Assembly: GCF_932526225.1 (NCBI RefSeq) | Contig: NC_064048.1 | Span: 5,066,627 to 5,130,626, forward strand | Length of the DNA stretch: 64,000 bases | Reading direction: 5' to 3' | Source: Nematostella vectensis | Taxonomy: Eukaryota; Cnidaria; Anthozoa; Actiniaria; Edwardsiidae | Part shown: positions 37,702 through 50,072 of the stretch, piece by piece | How positions within the stretch are numbered: the first letter of the stretch is position 1 | How the letters are laid out: each line of letters starts with the position of its first letter | The notes under the pieces: generated by a model | What the model saw: the letters and a program-made list of their open reading frames with translations, nothing else | Database searches by the model: none | Told to the model about the DNA's origin: nothing | Position numbers and translations under genes: made by a program

Positions 37702-39483
37702 ATACCCTCATCGCTACCCTGTTGCCATAGCCAGGAGCGGGTGCTTCCCGTAACTTAGTATACCCGTGGCATGACAATAGGGAGTGGTGAGGATATGTAA
37801 CTACCCTCATCGCTACCCTTTTGCCATAGCCAGGAGCGGGCGCTTCCCATAACTTAGTATACCCGTGGCATGGCAATAGGGAGTGGTGAGGATATGTAAC
37901 TACCCTCATCGCTACCCTTTTGCCATAGCCAGGAGCGGGCGCTTCCCATAACTTAGTATACCCGTGGCATGACAATAGGGAGTGGTGAGGATATGTAACT
38001 ACCCTCATCGCTACCCTTTTGCCATAGCCAGGAGCGGGTGCTTCCCATAACTTAGTAAACCCGTTGCATGACAATAGAGAGTGGTGAGGACATGTAACTA
38101 CCCTCATCGCTACCCTTTTGCCATAGCCAGGAGCGGGTGCTTCCCATAACTTAGTATACCCGTGGCATGACAATAGGGAGTGGTGAGGATATGTAACTAC
38201 CCTCGTCGCTACCCTTTTGCCATAGCCAGGAGCGGGTGCTTCCCATAACTTAGTATACCCGTGGCATGACAATAGGGAGTGGTGAGGATATGTAACTACC
38301 CTCGTCGCTACCCTTTTGCCATAGCCAGGAGCGGGTGCTTCCCATAACTTAGTATACCCGTGGCATGACAATAGGGAGTGGTGAGGATATGTAACTACCC
38401 TCGTCGCTACCCTTTTGCCATAGCCAGGAGCGGGTGCTTCCCATAACTTAGTATACCCGTGGCATCACAATAGGGAGTGGTGAGGATATGTAACTACCCT
38501 CGTCGCTACCCCTTTGCCATAGCCAGGAGCGGGTGCTGGGCATAACTTAGTAAACCCGTGGCATGACAATAGAGAGTGGTGAGGATATGTAACTACCCTC
38601 ATCGCTACCCTTTTGCCATAGCCAGGAGCGGGTGCTGCGCATAACTTAGTAAACCCGTGGCATGACAATAGGGAGTGGTGAGGATATGTAACTACCCTCA
38701 TCGCTACCCTTTTGCCATAGCCAGGAGCGGGTGCTTCCCGTAACTTAGTTTACCCGTTGCATGACAATAGGGAGTGGTGAGGATATGTAACTACCCTCAT
38801 CGCTACCCTTTTGCCATAGCCAGGAGCGGGTGCTTCCCGTAACTTAGTTTACCCGTTGCATGACAATAGGGAGTGGTGAGGATATGTAACTACCCTCATC
38901 GCTACCCTTTTGCCATAGCCAGGAGCGGGTGCTTCCCATAACTCAGTTTACCCGTGGCATGACAATAGGGAGTGGTGAGGATATGTAACTACCCTCATCG
39001 CTACCCTTTTGCCATAGCCAGGAGCGGGTGCTGCGCATAACTTAGTAAACCCGTGGCATGACAATAGGGAGTGGTGAGGATATGTAACTACCCTCATCGC
39101 TACCCTTTTGCCATAGCCAGGAGCGGGTGCTTCCCGTAACTTAGTTTACCCGTTGCATGACAATAGGGAGTGGTGAGGATATGTAACTACCCTCATCGCT
39201 ACCCTTTTGCCATAGCCAGGAGCGGGTGCTTCCCGTAACTTAGTTTACCCGTTGCATGACAATAGGGAGTGGTGAGGATATGTAACTACCCTCATCGCTA
39301 CCCTTTTGCCATAGCCAGGAGCGGGTGCTTCCCATAACTCAGTTTACCCGTGGCATGACAATAGGGAGTGGTGAGGATATGTAACTACCCTCATCGCTAC
39401 CCTTTTGCTATAGCGAGGAGCGGGTGCTTCCCATAACTTAGTTTACCCGTGGCATGACAATAGGGAGTGGTGAGGATATGTAA
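37702..39483. repeat. 99-bp minisatellite, about 18 monomers (copy B array)
   Basis: Same monomer and same unique flanks as the copy A array, but 18 rather than about 105 units. A three-monomer block marked by CCCGTAACTTAGTTTACCCG and CTGCGCATAACTTAG recurs within 38.6-39.4 kb. Long minus-strand frames here are artefacts of the 99-bp period. Confidence 0.97.
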
Positions 39484-39653
39484 ATTTTGTCCTTTCTCCA
39501 CCATACGTGCCTGATGTTGGCCTGTGCATTCATACCGGCAATCGGCTTATTCAATTTTGCTATGACTGAGTGGTATTTGCCCTAAGCCAATCAGGGGCAA
39601 CCAAAGGATTATCGTACAACTTTAATCTATTCAAAAGCTCTATTCAAAACACA

Positions 39654-40274
39654 CACAATCAGTTAATACTATTCCAGGTGTTTTGAGCCTATAATTAGTA
39701 TATCTTGGAAAAGTCTTTCAGAGGCAAATGTTTAGGTATACGCATACACATCATCTTATCAGCTCATTTTATCCTACAATAGCTGTCGTAAACAATTTTG
39801 GACCCAATTTATTTGTTTGTCAGGACTCTTTGTTTTAATGAAGTACATGTAGTTAACACTGGCCTTTATTTAGACAGCTATTCTATTGAATTTAATCCAT
39901 TTGTCCTGCAAACAAGAGCACCTTCCTAATTTACACTAGGAGATGTTGCGTTGCCAACTTAGCAATTCATCAAAGCAGAGAATCATGTAATCATCGCCGG
40001 ATTTCGACAGATAATCATTTTGTCATCAATGAAAACAAGTAGGAAATGGGAATTTCAAGATCGACCTGAAGATTGCATGTGAAGATTATTTAAAACGAAG
40101 AACAGGGTATATAAAACATACACTTTTTCTGGTTTTCAAGGGCACTCAAAGAGAATGAACACCAGTAGGAATCTGGCATCTCTAAGTATCTCTACCCAGT
40201 GCTTTCGCAAGCACTAGAAAATGGTGCGACTAGAAAACAACAACTTTGAAATTTAAACCATTTTACATCCTGGT
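39654..40274. other. intergenic, nothing recognised
   Basis: Unique AT-rich DNA right of the segmental duplication. A promoter for the following frame may lie here, but no motif is convincing. Confidence 0.35.
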
Positions 40275-40278
40275 ATGA

Positions 40279-40882
40279 TGTCAGATAAAGCTGAGAAACC
40301 CCAAGTCAGTATTATTCGCCAGGAGACCAGCCACCACTCCAGGAGAAACCAACAACACAACGTCAAGAGTAAAAGTGGCATTTCGTGAGCGAGTACAAAT
40401 GAAGTCCCCGGATAGTCAAAACAGGACAAGTAATACCGCCTATTCAAGGCAAGCGATACGAGGACAAGTTAATTATCATCCGATATTAAAACGGACTTCC
40501 CCTGATACCAAGTATTACGAACTTCCCTCTCAAAGTCAACAGGTGAAATTTCACAACTTTTTTTTGTACACGAAAAGAAACACTATCTTCACAGACTCAG
40601 TGAATGGAACCTCGGTGGAGGAAGCACCGTTTGATTCAAAGTTTTTTAAACGATTTTCGCCAGAGGAATCATTATCCACTTACGAAGATTTTGCCTCTTT
40701 GGTTATTGAAGTTATTCGAGGACACAATGATCCGGAAACTAGCCGAGGTGAAGTTGGATTTGATATCGATCGGTGTTATGCGGAACAGATGGATTATTGA
40801 CAGGATTGAGCTAGAAAAACGACGACGTCTAGGACAACAAGATCGAATGAAATGCGTTCGCCGAGTCATTCCCATGGAATAA
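40279..40882 (+). pseudogene. small hypothetical gene or exon with a probable frame break
   Basis: Frame 1 is open from 40,279 to 40,800 and reads RRPATTPGE, then VAFRERVQMKSPDSQN and SPEESLSTYEDFASLVIEV. The end appears better in frame 2, with an amphipathic basic segment IDRIELEKRRRLGQQDR and a stop at 40,882. A one-base shift, or an intron I cannot place, between about 40,700 and 40,790 would join them. A CAG just before 40,285 could be a splice acceptor, in which case the start lies upstream. No family is recognised. It could be a real exon with a sequencing or assembly error, or a decayed gene. Confidence 0.35.
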
Positions 40883-41171
40883 GCAAGACATTATAGTCAG
40901 AGACAGATAGTGATAAGCTAAGGACATTATTTCTACAAAAATATATAAGAATACAACCGGGGCAGCCTCTATCTGCTGGGGTGCGTCTGACATTGTTGTC
41001 TTTGACCAGTTAGATAAAAACAAAGAATGCAAAACAAATAGTCGACATCAAATCAGGTTTCCTTCGTCAGGCCAGTATCTGGATTCTTCGGGTTACAAAT
41101 GAATTTCAGTGGCATGTTACAGTGTGCAAAGTTCACTGTTTATTAACTAATGAAAGATAATAAAAATAAAT

Positions 41172-41357
41172 CAGGGCCGTAGCAAGGGATGGGGCACTGG
41201 GGACACGTGCCCCCCCCCAATATTTCCAAAATAATAAGGAAATATTACCAGTAGGAGCGTGGCTGTGCCCACCCACCCCCCACCCCCCAAATATATATAT
41301 ATATCTTAATGTTTTTGTTTTGTGCCCCCAAATATTTAGAGGCCCGCTACGGCTCTG
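41172..41357. mobile_element. MITE with CAGGGCCGTAGC ends, copy 2
   Basis: Begins CAGGGCCGTAGCAAGG and ends GCTACGGCTCTG. The interior matches 8644-8802 in inverted orientation (GGAGCGTGGCTGTG, CTTAATGTTT). It contains a short AT dinucleotide run. Non-autonomous, hAT-type by its ends. Confidence 0.65.
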
Positions 41358-41491
41358 TAAATAGAAGTGGATGATGATAAATAGAGGGGTATTATTAGCT
41401 AAACAGTTTGTTTTCGCCGGTTGAGGCAAAACTGTAGACTAACAATCTCTCTCTACACCTTCCCACGCCGCTGAACACTTCTGAAACCAAA

Positions 41492-41706
41492 TAGCCTACC
41501 TGTATGCGTTGGATGCTTTTTTCGGCGAGAAAAAAACCCTCGAAAACCCGAAATCGTAGCTCTTGGTCGTCATCTTTCCCAGCCACCCCCCGTGCCTATA
41601 ATTTTTTTTGTCACTCAAATCCAAGATGGTGGTCACGAGCTTCGATTTCGGGTTTGCGAGGATTTTTACTCGCCGAAAAAAGCATCCAATGCCTTCAGGT
41701 AGGCTA
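41492..41706. mobile_element. 215-bp foldback MITE
   Basis: Two arms of about 90 bp run from TAGCCTACCTG at the left to CAGGTAGGCTA at the right. They pair over GGATGCTTTTTTCGGCGAG and AACCCGAAATCG. Small apparent open frames on both strands follow from the palindrome and are not genes. Confidence 0.75.
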
Positions 41707-42337
41707 GAAACCCAACCACTCCGCTTATCCGGCACAGAGCTAAATACCAAATGTAAAAGCAACTTACTAAATAACAAATTTAAAAGCAACCGCAATCCCA
41801 TCTGCAAAGCAAGAGAGGCCATACTGATAGCTCGTGCTGGCACTTTTAGAACCAGATGGCCTGTATTGGTGAGAAGAAAACCTTTAGTAAACAATACCCT
41901 TCTATTTTTTATTTCATATATTTATCATATCATTTGAAACATTTCAGCCAAATGAGAGGGAATTTTTTAATCAGGATTCACCCGAAGAAACTCTGTTCCT
42001 TCCGCCTTGACCTAATGCGCACAACCAATAAACAGGTGCTAATGATTAAGCACTAACAAAAAGTATAACAAAAGAAAAAAAAACGCACAAAAAAAATTGG
42101 ACTTTGAGTTTTTTCAGCAATGTTAAGTGTAAGCGAGAAATCGGGATAGCCGAGCAAAAGGCACCTCAGCCTGGCCAGGAGGCTTTAAAAAAAACAGACT
42201 ACGCTAAAAAATACATAACAGCACATAGCAGCACAATTTTGTAAGAAAAGGGGCATATCTGTATGGGCAGCCTGTGGAAGATAAGCGCGGACCATCACGG
42301 GATAAAGTTCCAGTCTCTTCCTTTCGTCTCGTCCAAC
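41707..42337. promoter_or_regulatory. upstream region of the HSPA14-like gene
   Basis: Unique sequence before the first HSPA14 exon. The last 60 bp is pyrimidine-rich (CTTCCTTTCGTCTCGTCC) directly before the ATG context CCAACATGGCGG. No heat-shock element or TATA box is evident. The promoter role is by position only. Confidence 0.35.
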
Positions 42338-45300
42338 ATGGCGGATTATCTGGCGATCGGTGTCCATCTCGGAGCAACTACCTCGTGTGTGGCTGTCAGT
42401 GCGGTAAATGCATACGTATGCCTTGTACCATTTTCTAGAAGGACTTTAGTTAGGTTCCCCTTAGTTTTATCATCTGATGAAGTTGTCAGCACACTACAAA
42501 TAATACTTTTATGTTGTGAAGTCGTCTATGGTTTGTACAATTTTTCGTAATGCTGCCTTTAAAGGGGCATTATAGGGGATAATAATAGATGAGGGGAGAT
42601 TATTATTTTCCAGTGCGACGGGCGTTACATATGGCTAACAGGGCAAAGATTTAATAAAGTTTAGAAGTTCGCATGCGAGAACTACGGGTATTGATTGACA
42701 CAAACCTAAATGAACTTGATGTTTGGTGTCCAAGAATTTGGAACACAGTTTTTGTGGTCTAAAATGGTAGACTAGAATGATCTTAAAAGCATAATAAGAT
42801 GTCTCAAAAATCCCCTTGGAATTTTTGGATTCTACTGGTATTCACAAGTGTTCTGTGAATTAAAATTTCACAATATCTCTTATGAATACAGATGTCTATC
42901 CAATAAAGCTCTTTTAAATTAAATACATGAAAATGATTGCATTTGCACTCACTAGGGATTCTTGATTCAATGTTTCTCAGGAATTTTCAAAGCTTTTATG
43001 ATATTGCTTTGTTTATCTAATACCTATGAAATTAATTCTCTTGGAATTAATTTTGCTTTTGAATTAACATATTGACTAAACTTTATCTGTGATGTGCACT
43101 GAAACATTTGTGACCCGGCAAGGGAAAACGTACACTAGCGAAAAACGTCTTAGGGCAAATCTGGAAGACCAACGAACGCTTTTTCTATAATGAGGGAACG
43201 GTCTTGTTAATAATAAGGGAATGACCTTGCTTCATTATATCGTTCATAAACAATCTTGTTCCCAGGGCACAATCGGAAGAACGTTTTTGAAATTCGGAAG
43301 TTCGTACCCTTCAAATTGGGAAAAACGCTCTAAAGTTCGGAAGATCGTTCTCTAGAATTTGGAAAGTTCGAAAGATCTTTCTCTTAAAATTCGGAAGATC
43401 ATTCTCTTGAAGCTCGGGAGAACATTCTTTAATAATTCGGAAGATCGTCTCTAGAAACTTGGAAGAACGCTATTAAAGTTTTAAAGAATGTCCTTGATAT
43501 ATGCCGTTTTCAAACTAAGAAAGCGAGCTGACTCTATTTGTATTTGCAATACAACGACATGTTAACGGTGACGACAACAATATGACGGTTCTCTCTTGCT
43601 ACTAAAGTTAGCATCAAACAGACCTCTCTAAAAAAGTCCTCTATATCTCAGCTTTCTTTTTCCATTAGAACACTATTAAAGTTTTAAAGAATGTCCTTGA
43701 TATTTGCCGTTTGCAAACTAAGAAAGCGAGGCGACTCTATTTGTATTTGCAATACAACGACATGTTAACGGTGACGACAACAATATGACGGTTCTCGCTT
43801 TCTACTAAAGTCGGCATCAAACAGACCTATCTAAAAAAAGTCCTCTATATCTCAGCTTTCTTTTGCCATTAGGACTGTTAGGGTGGTTACGATCCATAAA
43901 GTTTGACAATTGATTTGTTTGAGCCGTATGTAAATTAAGAGAGCGAGTCAGCTGTCTATAATTTCTTGTCTTTTCAAAAAAAAATGTCTATTTAACTTGC
44001 GCATCAATAAGAAGACTTTAATTTGCTATTATGATCATCGATTATGAGCCGTATGTAAACTAAGAAAGTGATTCAGCTTTTAAACTTTACTTGTCTTTGC
44101 AAAACAACAGCTTGTTTAGCTGAAATATAGTTTAAAATTAAAATTAACAAACCAAGCATTTCTCAAAAGAGCCATGTTGTCTTTTTAGGAACCATTTTCA
44201 AAATCAGAAGATGGTTTTTGCCTTAGGGGTTTCCCCACACTGTTAAACGTTTTTCATATCCTGGAAAGAAGTTCTTGTCTTCATGAAGCCGATCATTTTT
44301 TTCGGTGAGCGATTTTGAAAATCGGAAAACCGTTCTCGCCTTCGAGTGTTAACCTTGGTGATGAACAATTTTAAAAACAGGGAGAACGATCTTGTCTTTG
44401 GAAGAACGATATTGCCTTCGGACAGACGATCTTGAATTCGGGAAACGTTCTTGAAAATCGGACATTGTTTCTCGTAAAAACCTGATATCGTTCTGAATAT
44501 CGTAAAAGCGTTCTGCATAACCCGCCGAACGATATTTTTCGTTCATAGCCCGAATGCTTTTTCTCTAGTGTACGTTTTCCCTTGCCGGGTCACATTTTTG
44601 TCATGCTCAGTGAAGCACTTTCAGATGGTCTATATAATTCTCCCATCCTTATTGGTATACTTCTTAAATCTGTCAAATGGCCATAGCAAACATCACATTG
44701 TGAAAGTCTAATAGTATAGAATATTTTGCATCAACAGGATGGAAACACAACAATTATTGCCAATGATGCTGGTGACAGAGTAACCCCTGCCATGGTGGCA
44801 TTTTCTGATACAGAAAAGGTATATTTAAGTAGTCCGAATTTTACCTGAATATCTCTAAAACATTTACATAAAATTTCAATTAAAAAAAAAAAGCTCTAAA
44901 ATGCTTGATGGTCCAACTCAGGTGGTATACCAGGTATTATGTTATCTGTGTCACTGTAAATGCCATTATATTCTTTTTTTTTTTTTAAGAATGTTGGCTT
45001 ACCTGCCAAACAAGGGCTTATCAGAAATGCTAGAAACACAATTCTCAGAGCAAAGCGAGTACTGGGAAAAAGGTAACAAATTTAAAACATTTACAGAATT
45101 GATGTGCTCCTCTTTGGAATGTTAAATTTTTCAAATACCAAAAGCATACTTTGAATTGCAAGAAAAAAATGTGCACTTCTTTAATTAATTTATTCGCATG
45201 TAGTTGTTTTACCTTTTACCTTTAGTTATTCAGATTCTGTGGTTCAGGAAGAAGCAGCTGCACTACAGTGCAAAGTAAGAATTAATTACATGAGCTCTAT

Positions 45301-48300
45301 ATACCTCATTGCCTGCACAGAAGATAATTGAAATTATATCTTTTATTGTCTTTGAATCTTTGATTTCCCATTTATTTTATTTTAAAATGCTTTATTTAGA
45401 ATATATAGGTCTAGGTCTTTGTACATTAAGTATTACAAATAACAAAGGCCAGGTGAGCTTCAACACAAAAAAGAGAAAATGGGGCACCTAGACAATACAT
45501 TGCTAAACAAAAAAAAACAACTCCAGCCTTTCTAGGTTTTCGGGTTTTTAAAGGAAGTTGGTGATAAGCTTTGTTACAATGCTTTTTGACAAATAGGGGA
45601 ATAAAAAAACACTACACTATCAGCAAATGAAATAAAATAAATAGATAACAGGCTTCAGACCTCCCCCCAACTGACTTCATTATTATTGCTAAGTTACCAG
45701 CATGTTCACTTTGCCTTTTTCCAGCTAATAGACAAGGATGGTTTACCTTATTATGAAGTTGAGAGTAATGAGAGAAATATCCAAGTGTCACCAAAGGAGG
45801 TCATCAACATGATCTACAAGAAAATGTTGGGTGGGTTTATTGAATCAAGTCAGTGAAAAACATGGGCTATCTTGGATTAAAACATGAATGAAGGGGGGGA
45901 GGCAGTACAAAAAAACTGAGGCAACTCTCTTTTTAACCAATGTTTCCTCTCATAGCAGGGGGGGGGGGGGCTGGCAACCCCCATAAGCCCTCCCTTAGAG
46001 GGCTTTGCTTACAAATGGACAACAAACATTCTACCATTATGATCTGTTTTCTTGTTTCCTTATGTTTGCTGACTTGTGCCTATATTTTATATGTAGTCTT
46101 GATTCCTTTATGTTTGCTGATTTTTAAATCACGCCAATGAAATGCTCAAGCACAACTTGGCCAAGTACCCCTTAACTAATGCGGCTGTAGTAAAATGGAA
46201 AACGCTCCATACTGTTCAGAAACCTATTCAATGGACTCTTCCCTTAACTGATGATTCTTGTATACTTTATTATGTAGTCTTGCTTCCTTATATTTGCTGA
46301 CTTGAACCTAACATACAGTACATCTTTATATGTAGCATTGTTTCCTTTTGTTTGCTGACCTGTATGGAGAACAATCATTCTAATGATGATTTGTTGTCTT
46401 GTTTGTTATATTTGGCAGAGACAGCTCAGTCTCACTGTGGTTCGTCATCAAACCATGTGGTGCTCACAGTCCCTGTTAACTTTCAAGAAAAAGAGGTCTC
46501 TTTGCTAAGGTACATTTTACAGTAAATGCCCTTCCATATCCATCATAGATGATAATGAAAATAATTTTTTATCAATAAAATAGCATATTTTGCTGGGTCG
46601 CCATTGTTATGAGAATTTATACGACAACACTTGTAAATCGCGAAATCTGATTGGTCAAGAGGTTATGTGTTTTTATAGGACACCCACATGCTTTTCATTA
46701 GCATGCACACGTATGCTCCTGAAAAACACGATTGTAAAGAAGACATTTCAATTGTTGGATAAAACAGATTGAGCTCATTTTTTATGCATCTGTCCTCTAA
46801 TAGCTGCAGAAGACGTCACATTCTTTCAATGGAAAAATACATATTCATTGACTTTGTTTAGTAGAATTACTCAATCACTCAAATTAATCCTGCTGTTACC
46901 TACCACTGTTTACCTCTCTCTCCCCAATCACTGTTGATTCAATTCATTCAATTTCAAGGGAGGCTGCAGAGGAGGCAGGGTTTCACATTCTTCGCATCAT
47001 CAATGAACCCGTAGCTGCTGCTTTAGCTTATGGTATGTACAATACGTTTCCAGTCGCAGATTAAAGACATCATTTCGCAGTGACAGAAAATGAGGGTTAA
47101 ATGACATGACAGAAAAACATGACATGACGCTTCAAATAAGCCCATTTTACATCAAATAAGGCGGAGAATTTCTCTGAGTATTTAGTAACTTATAGCAAAC
47201 AAAATATCAAGTGCGACTTTTTTTAAATTGATGCGACTTTGTAAAATGTCATTAAAATTTGGGCTTTTCGTCTGGAACTGATACACAGGGCAATGATGAT
47301 CAAGGAAAATTATCTTAAAAAGCCAAAATCTGGTTATGTGCACTTCTGCCTCACGTTATTTGTGTTTTGAAAATCAGTCCGTAATAAAAGGAACCTATAG
47401 CCATTGTAAGAAATTGTGTCTTATCTCTCTATCTGGAATTGCGCGTTTTCCAGGTTTTTCCGTCATGTCAAGTTAAATGTGATATTTGGGGTGTTGAATA
47501 AGGGTGGCATGGTTTGTATGAGTGGATAAGGGTGATACGGGTGATGTTGGTGTATAAGGGTGATATAAGTAATTGGTGAATAAGGGTGATACGGGTGGTG
47601 TTGATGAATAAGGGTGACATGGTTTGTATGAGTGGATAAGGGTGATATGGGTGATGTTGGTGGATAAGGGTGATACGGGTGGTGTTAGTGAATAAGGGTG
47701 ACATAGTTTGTATGAGTGTATAAGGGTGATATGGGTGGGGTTGGTGTATAAGGGTGATATAAGTAATTGGTGAATAAGGGTGATACGGGTGGTGTTGGTG
47801 AATAAGGGTGACATAGTTTGTATGAGTGGATAAGGGTGATATGGGTGATGTTGATGTATAAGGCTGATATAAGTTATTGGTGAATAAGGTTGATATGGGT
47901 GGTGTTGGTGTATATGGGTGATACAAGTAATTGGTGGATAAGGGTGACATAGTTTGTATGAGTGGATAAGGGTGATACAGGTGGTTTTGGCAAATAAGGG
48001 TGAAGCTGTTCGTGTTGTTGAATTAAAAGTTGCGTTTGTGATTGTCTCATGCACAGATTACAACATAAATAATGACATTCTGTCTCCTAATATTATAATA
48101 TCTCTCAGGTCTTGGCCAGAATGACCGATCTCAAGACAGGTATGTTATATGCTATTAAGTTGTTATTTTTCTTTCTTTGTAATTTCCTTTTTTTCTCCTT
48201 TTTTCTTTGTGCTTGAATGTATCAGTTATCTAGTGGTAAACATATCAACCTTGAACTTGGTTTACATAACTACATAATATCTTACATAATATGACTGTTC

Positions 48301-49614
48301 CCTATTTTTTCCTGTTCTAGCACTGTTCTGGTGTACCGCCTGGGCGGCGCAAGTCATGATGTCACTCTCCTGTCAGTTATAAACGGAATGTACAAGGTGC
48401 TTGCCACTGAATATGACGGAGCTCTAGGTGGAAGGAACTTTGATGAAGTGTTATTAGATCTCCTAGCAAATGACTTTAAAAGGCAAGTTTTGTTATGGTA
48501 TCAAAGGAAAAATCATATAATCATAAACAAACTAATCCTAGTTTGCAAAGACCAGCATTTAGCCATTTATATGTTACTCATGAACCACTGTGGATTATAT
48601 GACACATTCTGCAAATTCTTGAGTGCAACCTGATTTGAAATTGTTTTTTTGTTTTTTTTTTAACTCAGGAAGTGGAAAATAGATCCTTTGACCAACAAGC
48701 GATCAAAGACAAAGCTCCAGACCTCAGCAGAGCAATGCAAAAACATCCTTTCCACACTTGAGTCTGCAAACTGCTCCGTGGACTCTCTATGTGAGGGCAT
48801 TGACTTTCAAGGACAAGTATCCAGGTACTTGGTGACCCAGGGGATGGGGGTGATTGCCTATCTTTTTTGGGTATATAATTTCTACCAACAACTATCACTT
48901 AGGGGTTGTTGAATAATTTTTTTCGATTCTGCTATCTCTTAGGGTATAAAACTCGACCAATTGCTATTCCTTAGCAGGTGTTTAAGGTTTTTTTTCAATT
49001 TTGTTATCTATAAGGGTATAACATTTGACCAAATGCTATTCCCTAGGTGTTTTTAATTGTTTACCGTTTTTTCCAATTCTGCTATCTCTCAGGGTTAAAA
49101 ATTCCTTCTACCACACCCGATTTGGTATCTCTTAGGGGGCCCTTAGGGGTGAGAATTTTGAGAAGAATTGACCACAACCAAAGTGCTAAAAGATTTTGTT
49201 GACCATCATTCCTGGGTTTGGTGATTGCCCACACCGAGCGTACCCATGAATCTATTAGTAAATTATCATTCATTATCATCATTAACGATACTAGAAAGTA
49301 CTATAACTGAGCATCAAAAGCCAACAAGCAAGGCAAAGAAATTCTTGAGTGAATATCACATCTAGCAAGACAGAAACCTCATACATAGTTATAAAAATAA
49401 AATCGGAGCATGCATTGCACTACAACAAGCTAAAGGTTCCCAATACCAGAAGCATTACCATAACATAACATAGATAGATATTTCAGGAAAAAAATATATT
49501 TCTTCCTACAGGGCTAAGTTTGAATCAAGCTGCAGCAGTTTGTTTCAGCGTTGCTTGGGGTCAATTGAAAAAGTTCTTTCCTCTGCAAATGTGCCCAAGG
49601 ATGAAGTAGATAAG
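42338..49614 (+). CDS. HSPA14: HSPA14-like Hsp70 family protein (3' end outside or lost)
   Basis: Eleven exons join in phase over 1002 bases (334 codons): 42338-42403, 44738-44818, 44990-45072, 45226-45274, 45725-45830, 46419-46509, 46959-47032, 48109-48139, 48321-48482, 48669-48824 and 49512-49614. Exon 1 gives IGVHLGATTSCVAV (phosphate-1 loop). Exon 2 gives ANDAGDRVTPAMVAFSD. Exon 6 gives VVLTVPVNFQ, exon 7 INEPVAAALAYG, and exon 9 YRLGGASHDVTLL (phosphate-2 loop in the divergent form of the HSPA14 branch). HSPA14 is a ribosome-associated Hsp70 (with a DnaJC2/zuotin-type partner) of about 509 residues. The rest of the nucleotide-binding domain and the short C-terminal domain are absent. Intron 9 has a GC donor (AAAAG then GCAAGT); the others are GT-AG. 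Introns 1 and 7 hold transposons. Confidence 0.9.
43110..44594. mobile_element. 1.48-kb terminal-inverted-repeat element in HSPA14 intron 1
   Basis: GTGACCCGGCAAGGGAAAAC and the next nine bases (to TACACTAG) at the left end recur exactly inverted at 44,565-44,593. ATTT flanks both ends. The interior has no transposase. It is made of degenerate repeats of TTCGGAAGA(A/T)CGTTCT, about 30 bp apart, on both sides, and a roughly 197-bp tandem duplication (about 43,473-43,870, unit starting ACTATTAAAGTTTTAAAGAA). Subterminal repeats of this kind typically serve as transposase-binding sites in autonomous relatives. Confidence 0.8.
47104..47471. mobile_element. hAT-like MITE, copy 3, in HSPA14 intron 7
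   Basis: Same family as 22,116-22,497, an independent insertion with its own 8-bp flank GTTAAATG on both sides (47,096-47,103 and 47,472-47,479). The ends are ACATGACAGAAAAAC and GTTTTTCCGTCATGT. Different flanks in copies 1 and 3 confirm transposition. Confidence 0.85.
47479..48010. repeat. GATAAGGGTGATA-type minisatellite in HSPA14 intron 7
   Basis: Degenerate tandem repeats of roughly 27-30 bp built around (G)ATAAGGGTGATA(T/C)GGGTG and TTTGTATGAGTG. A longer period (about 110-120 bp) is visible from the recurrence of the GACATAGTTTGTATGAGTG phrase. Both minus-strand frames over it are artefacts. It abuts the right flank of the MITE. Confidence 0.9.
48890..49140. repeat. CTGCTATCTCTTAGGG-type repeat in HSPA14 intron 10
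   Basis: Three imperfect tandem units of about 70-75 bp, each with (C/G)TTAGG-GTTTTT...CAATTCTGCTATCTCTTAGG and TATAAAA-like phrases. The inverse occurs at about 7700-7800, so it is a dispersed family. Confidence 0.55.
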
Positions 49615-49847
49615 GTATGAGCACATGGTACTGTGTTCATCTGTTTGTCACTTTACATTCATTATACAGTACAATGAAGACTCTTGTTTTAGTGCTTCTG
49701 ACAAGCGCCAAGCCTTGAATCCGCACCCTACTATGGCCTGAATTCCGATATGCTCTCTACTTCCCCCTCTATCCAGAAAAAAAGGATTTGCCAAACACAA
49801 TGCTTTTAGTGGCCACAAAAAATTACTTTATTACTTTTAATCTTCGC

Positions 49848-50072
49848 GAAGTCAAAATTTCGCGATTTTGAGATGGCGATATTTCGCGACACTGGAATCA
49901 AAATGTGCTGTAATCATCAAATATGAATCAATTTGTTTGTGGCTAAATTTAGTGTCATGCATAAAAATCTATAAATACAACTCGACCCCTTACCGTACTA
50001 TATGTACACTAGATGACTAAATAGACAAGGTGTTTCGATTTAGAAATTCGCGAAATTAGAGTGACGCGAAAA
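49848..50072. repeat. CGCGAA-rich dispersed element, copy 2
   Basis: CTTCGCGAAGTCAAAATTTC at the left and GAAATTCGCGAAATTAGAG, then GACGCGAAAATAA, at the right. It mirrors the element at 5113-5533 but with a shorter interior. Confidence 0.6.

Larger units (their letters stand above)
34314..39653. repeat. segmental duplication, copy B (5.3 kb)
   Basis: Partner of 19,232-33,283, in the same orientation. It carries the same gene, LINE remnant, MITE and satellite flanks, but only about 1.8 kb of satellite. Similarity starts near AGTAAGACTAG and ends at TCTATTCAAAACACA. Confidence 0.92.

Noticed and set aside
47468-48054. HPYTP/ITLIH repeat frames on the minus strand
   Set aside because: Translations of an intronic minisatellite within HSPA14.
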